A DNA stretch of 64,000 bases from Ciborinia camelliae. Its lineage: Eukaryota > Ascomycota > Leotiomycetes > Helotiales > Sclerotiniaceae. Shown piece after piece: positions 59,997 through 64,000 of this stretch. The translations under genes and the position numbers were made by a program. Position 1 is the stretch's first letter; each line of letters starts with the position of its first letter. The stretch covers positions 124,001 to 188,000 of the forward strand of contig JANPYM010000007.1 of assembly GCA_025890175.1 (NCBI GenBank). Direction: 5' to 3'. The notes under the pieces were generated by a model that searched no databases, was not told where the DNA came from, and saw only the letters and a list, made by a program, of their open reading frames with translations.

Positions 59997-62904
59997 TCAA
60001 GTTTTCTTAACCGCCGCCCCAACCCTCCGATACTTCCTCTTATCCTTCCGACTCATCCTAACGCGATCCCTCACGCCCTTGCCGCCCTCCCAAAAACTCG
60101 CGCCACCCCTCCGTCTCCCAACCACCCGCTGTCCACACGCCGCGCAATCTTCCGGTCGGTAAGGGCCCTCCCGACTACACCATCCACAAATCATGCGTTT
60201 GGCCCACTCATTCACGTGTTCTTCCTGTGCATCATGACACTTGTCGCACGCGTAGACCTTCTCGCAACAGCTAAAGCGAAACCAGCGGTAACTTTTCCCA
60301 TAGTGTCTGCAGAGGCCATTTTTCGGGAGAGGAGTGCCGGGGGTGAGACCGAGGGCTTCTTTCTTTTTTCGAGGGAGGAGATTGTGGGGGGTTGCCGAGG
60401 AGGAGATTTGGAGGAATTTGATCGTGGGGATGGAAAAGGTAAATTTGCCGTGACATTCTCGACAGACGTTGGTGGTGGTTTCGCCGCGGATGGAAATGAT
60501 TCCTGGAGCGGGGTAGACGGTGGAACATGTAGAACATGTGGGTGTAAATGTACTATTTGATGGATTAGATCCCCGGGGGTGTTGGGAATACATGGGAGTG
60601 TAATATGACTTACCTAGGTAACATATCACTCACCACACATCCTTCCAGATCCAAAAATCCAGCTCTGACATTGTTCGCGTGAACGAAGTCTCGATGATAA
60701 CAAACCACGAGTGCCGTTGCGCATTTCCTACAGCTCTCTGTCTTTTGGATTCCAGTTTTGAGACCTTTGATCTCGGTGATTTCTTTACAGCGAGAACATT
60801 TGACGGTGATATTTAGAGCAGTTACTTCCAATACCTCAACACCATAAAGTTCGATGAAGGGAAATGATATAGCTGTACCACGTTCTGGGTTGGGTGCTGA
60901 GTTTTCAGATTCCTGTTCAACTTCAACTCCTCCTTCTGACTCTGATTCGTCTCCGCTGTCATAAGAATACATCGAGTCAGAGTCGGAGTAGTCAGCATCT
61001 TCAGTATCGACAATCGTCCATTCTGGTGGTCGAGTGATATATTGAATGTGGTTCTTGTCCTCAGCCTCTTCAATAGCCACACCCTTTCCCTTGACATCTT
61101 TTGGTTGTTCAACAACAAGTGGTGATGTTTGTACAACTGGAACTGGCTTTGGTTCTATATTCAAAACAGTCTTCGCCAGGATGTGCATGTTTTGTGCGAG
61201 GTAATTGATATGCCCCATCAGGTTTAAAGCTTTTCCCTCTTCAGCTCTCTGCGCAAATCCCTTCTCCACAGACTTTGCTTCCGGAGCTTCAACCCCTTCC
61301 AATTTGATTCGACAAGGTTCAAGTGGATAGATTGTGGGTACAAAAATTTGAATCGCCTTGACAGCTTTAATTGCTAATGGCAATTCTCCACGTTTTCGAG
61401 GTTCAATTGGAACGGTATAAGCAATACCATCATTGGACTTCTTGTAAAGGGGCAATCTACCCATTCTCGCTTCCAATTGCCTAGTTTCTACCTCTCGTCT
61501 CCTTGAAGCCTCATATTTTTCTGATTCAGTGAAACTTACAATCGGGTTACTTGGAGTAACCATGGGTTGTTCTGATTCTTTTGATGCAGATTCAGGCTGC
61601 GATGGTGTAACCGGAGGTTGTACTTCTCTGCTAGGAAGGGAAAGATGTCGCGTGTCCTTATTCATGACAATCTTAACTGTCTCTACTTTTTGTGCAGATA
61701 GAAATTCTTCCAAGTGCTTATCCAGTGATTTCATCAAATCCAATAGAGTAGCATTCTCCTTTTCTTTAACCAAATTATCAAATCCATTCTCGACATTGAT
61801 AGCAAATCCTCTAGGAATATCTTTATTCATCACCCTCAAAGTAGGTGGTGAGGTAGGATATCGAGGAGATACTGTCAGGGAACATTCCAGAGCACTCATC
61901 TCAAAGGGGAAATCCGGATCCGATGGAGTGAGATTAAATCTCAATAAAGTTGTACCCTCGGCATTTCCAGATGGTCGAATCTCCTTTGGCGAGAATCGCC
62001 TTCGAATCTGTCCTAGCTGAAATTCTCGAGGATTTTCAGTTTGTGCCTGTGGTACCGGCTTCGATACTACCCGTGATGCTGGAACAGGATTTGTGACAGC
62101 TTGTGATGAATGATTGTGAATCATATTTTGACCTGTTTGTGTACCTTCCGATATCGAAACCTGAGAAACCTCGGGCACTGTTTTGTTTGCCGTGGCACGG
62201 CTAGGAAGTTTCGTCGGGTCATGGATGAATGAACAGCTGTCACCAGCTCGACAATTCCCTAAGACTCCAACATCAGTACCCTATCATCTCATCATGAATT
62301 GCTCTTCCTGTCCTTTCACATGTGTTTCCAATATCACGTGGTGTAACCCAAGATCTACCCAATCATCGTAATACCAACGCCTCGTGACAAGCGCCACGGT
62401 TCAACAAATTACCCCCAACCAAGTTCATCTCCATACCATTCACATCCCGCGCGCCCATCACCGATACACGGTGAATCACGGGATCTCCGCCATGACTGCA
62501 CAACATGCAACTTTGCATTACACATTACATATGCGAGACAATGCCCTCCACTTCTTTCCCCAACTTCCGGCCGACCAATGAAAATATTCGAGAAGAATTG
62601 ATTTGGAATAAAAAAAGAGGAATTTACCTGCTCGACTGAAATAACGACATATCCTTGTTTTCAGCGGCTGTTGGGAAGGAATTTCAGGAACTTGTGAGGC
62701 GAAATCATGTTCGTTGGTAATATCTGCCAACGCATCAGTCAATCGAAGCAAGCAGATGACCCTAGAAGAAAGCCATCATATGCACTACAACCGGGCTTTA
62801 TGGTAGATGCATAAGGGGAAGAATCGAAGATAGGGAAAATTGAAGGCGGTGAGTATGTCAATGTAGAGCTTCTGACCTGTTGATGTTGGAAGATTGGATG
62901 TCAT
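59997..62904 (-). CDS. CCCH + RWD-like + CHY zinc-finger protein
   Basis: Four exons: 62904-62877, 62723-62628, 62258-60614 and 60552-59997; 774 aa; all phases match. The first donor is GTCAGA, the weakest. A CCCH finger with C35-x8-C44-x5-C50-x3-H54 is split by the second intron, so it appears only after splicing. Residues about 95-225 look like an RWD-type fold (LLRFNLTPSDPDFPFE, YPTSPPTLRV). An acidic Ser/Asp region follows. Two CxxC pairs (SRCKEI..ESCRKC, then C596/C599 and C620/C623) precede a CHY zinc finger at about C671-C729 (CRHYG, SCCEKVYACDKCHD, ICGWC, CAAC). CHY modules bind zinc and occur in ubiquitin ligases and redox proteins; RNA binding via CCCH is inferred. Similar architectures exist in fungi. 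Confidence 0.9.
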
Positions 62905-64000
62905 GATATCTTGAGGATTGAGTTGGTGTTGGTATTGATGAGCTGGGCATGAGAGGTTTCGGAGGGTTGTCACGAATAGGTAAAGAGTGATGTTGGAAAA
63001 GACGGTATGAGATGTCGATCTAGATAATCAAATACGACTTTTTCAGATGATGCTTCTCAGTACAGTAAGATTTTCGTCCACAAGGTAGATGGTAAGAAAA
63101 CAAATTGCAGATGATATGTTTTTGGGGTTTTTGGGTTTTTTTGTTATGAGTTGTTGATGTTCTTGTCGTTTTTGACGTTTTTGATATTGTATCACGGACC
63201 AGCCGGAAGTTTGAAGATTTGATGCCGAGTGGCCATGAACATGATTATGTAAGCTGGTTAAGTGAAAGATGAGTCGAAATCAGCCATTTTGATCTCTCTC
63301 TCTCTGACTTGGTGTGTTATGTAACCATGACTCCAACATACGTAGGGATGCTTCGAATTTGAGTCATTCTTTCTTCACCGAGAAGATGAATTTACAAATA
63401 TTAGTCATCTTGATATTATTTCTTTTTATTTTATATTATACTATTTTATATTATTTTTATTCTTATTTTTATTTTTATTGTGGAATATATCTGCTGTAAG
63501 GTTGATACCCTCCCTCCACTGGGCACTGGGCATTGAGGAGGGGGAACCAACAACATAGAGCCGATGTCATCACTCCCCAACCCAACATACATACCAAAAT
63601 ACAGTAAGAGGATGATTGATACCAGTAAACAATAAACAATAACCAATCCTTGAAGATTTCCTCGATATCTAGGTATTCAATTTCATCCCAATTCATTTGT
63701 CAGCATACGACGAGATTAAAAGAAGCAAACATATCCAGCTGGAGGATATCAATATTAATATAATCTCCCGGTTGGTATATCTAGGTAGGTATCAATATGC
63801 TGACCATCGAGATCTTCAATTTCCTCGGCCTCCTTTTACCGGTACAGGAGGAAGTTGGAACCTTCACATGCTAGGCACATACCTACCTCCAGCTATCAAC
63901 AGAAAAACAATCCCGATATGATATGATATTCAAATCACGATTCTCTTCCCATTCCTTTCATTTCATCATCTGTCTCATCATCTGTGAAGATTGGGAGTTG
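62905..64000. promoter_or_regulatory. Upstream region of the CHY zinc-finger gene, no gene
   Basis: 1.1 kb to the window end. No coding frame; TTTTTATTTTTATT-rich stretch near 63415-63480 and a TCTCTCTC run at 63293. The promoter of the gene to the left should be at its left end. Confidence 0.45.

Overview
This window is nuclear DNA of a filamentous ascomycete fungus. Genes have short GT-AG introns with CTGAC/CTAAC-type branch sites, start codons sit in good Kozak context, and the proteins are typical fungal families (QDE-2-type Argonaute, DUF1752/DUF3295 regulator, LSB5-like VHS protein, CCCH/CHY zinc-finger protein). Intergenic DNA is full of TAGGTAGG/CCTACCTA tracts. I suspect a Leotiomycete, but that is a guess from style, not a proof. 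Ten protein genes can be supported; several had to be re-spliced by eye because single open frames truncate them.

Left part (0-23 kb), gene-rich: a Trm2-type tRNA uracil-5-methyltransferase with a possible mitochondrial presequence (347-2305, -); a 148-aa two-exon protein ending in a GRHSNDWLFGGFS motif (2943-3498, -); an LSB5-like VHS/GAT adaptor (5454-7025, -, 4 exons); an unrecognised nuclear-type 861-aa protein (8174-10822, +); a Ser/Pro-rich coiled-coil protein with a C-terminal membrane segment (11512-13024, +); a 118-aa conserved-looking protein (13675-14543, -); a YeeE/YedE-type sulfur transporter (16864-18147, +); and a complete Argonaute (19588-23220, -, 5 or 6 exons). Two G-rich minisatellites with 13-bp units lie 0.9 kb apart, one over the stop codon of one gene and one inside an intron of the next.

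Middle and right part, gene-poor: 11.6 kb without a supported gene (23.2-34.8 kb) holds a putative 545-bp mobile element flanked by 13-bp direct repeats, a possible solo LTR, many microsatellites and a 10-N gap. It is followed by a DUF1752/DUF3295 regulator related to Mks1-type proteins (34836-36657, -) and then a 23.3-kb desert (36.7-60.0 kb) of pentanucleotide arrays, CCTAGG-rich tracts and a 675-bp TA-flanked inverted-repeat element. The window closes with a 4-exon CCCH/RWD-like/CHY zinc protein (59997-62904, -).

The genes do not form an obvious pathway or secondary-metabolite cluster. The most interesting items are the Argonaute (intact guide-binding pocket, apparently non-His fourth catalytic position, optional in-frame PAZ intron), the two non-autonomous mobile elements, and the repeat-rich deserts.
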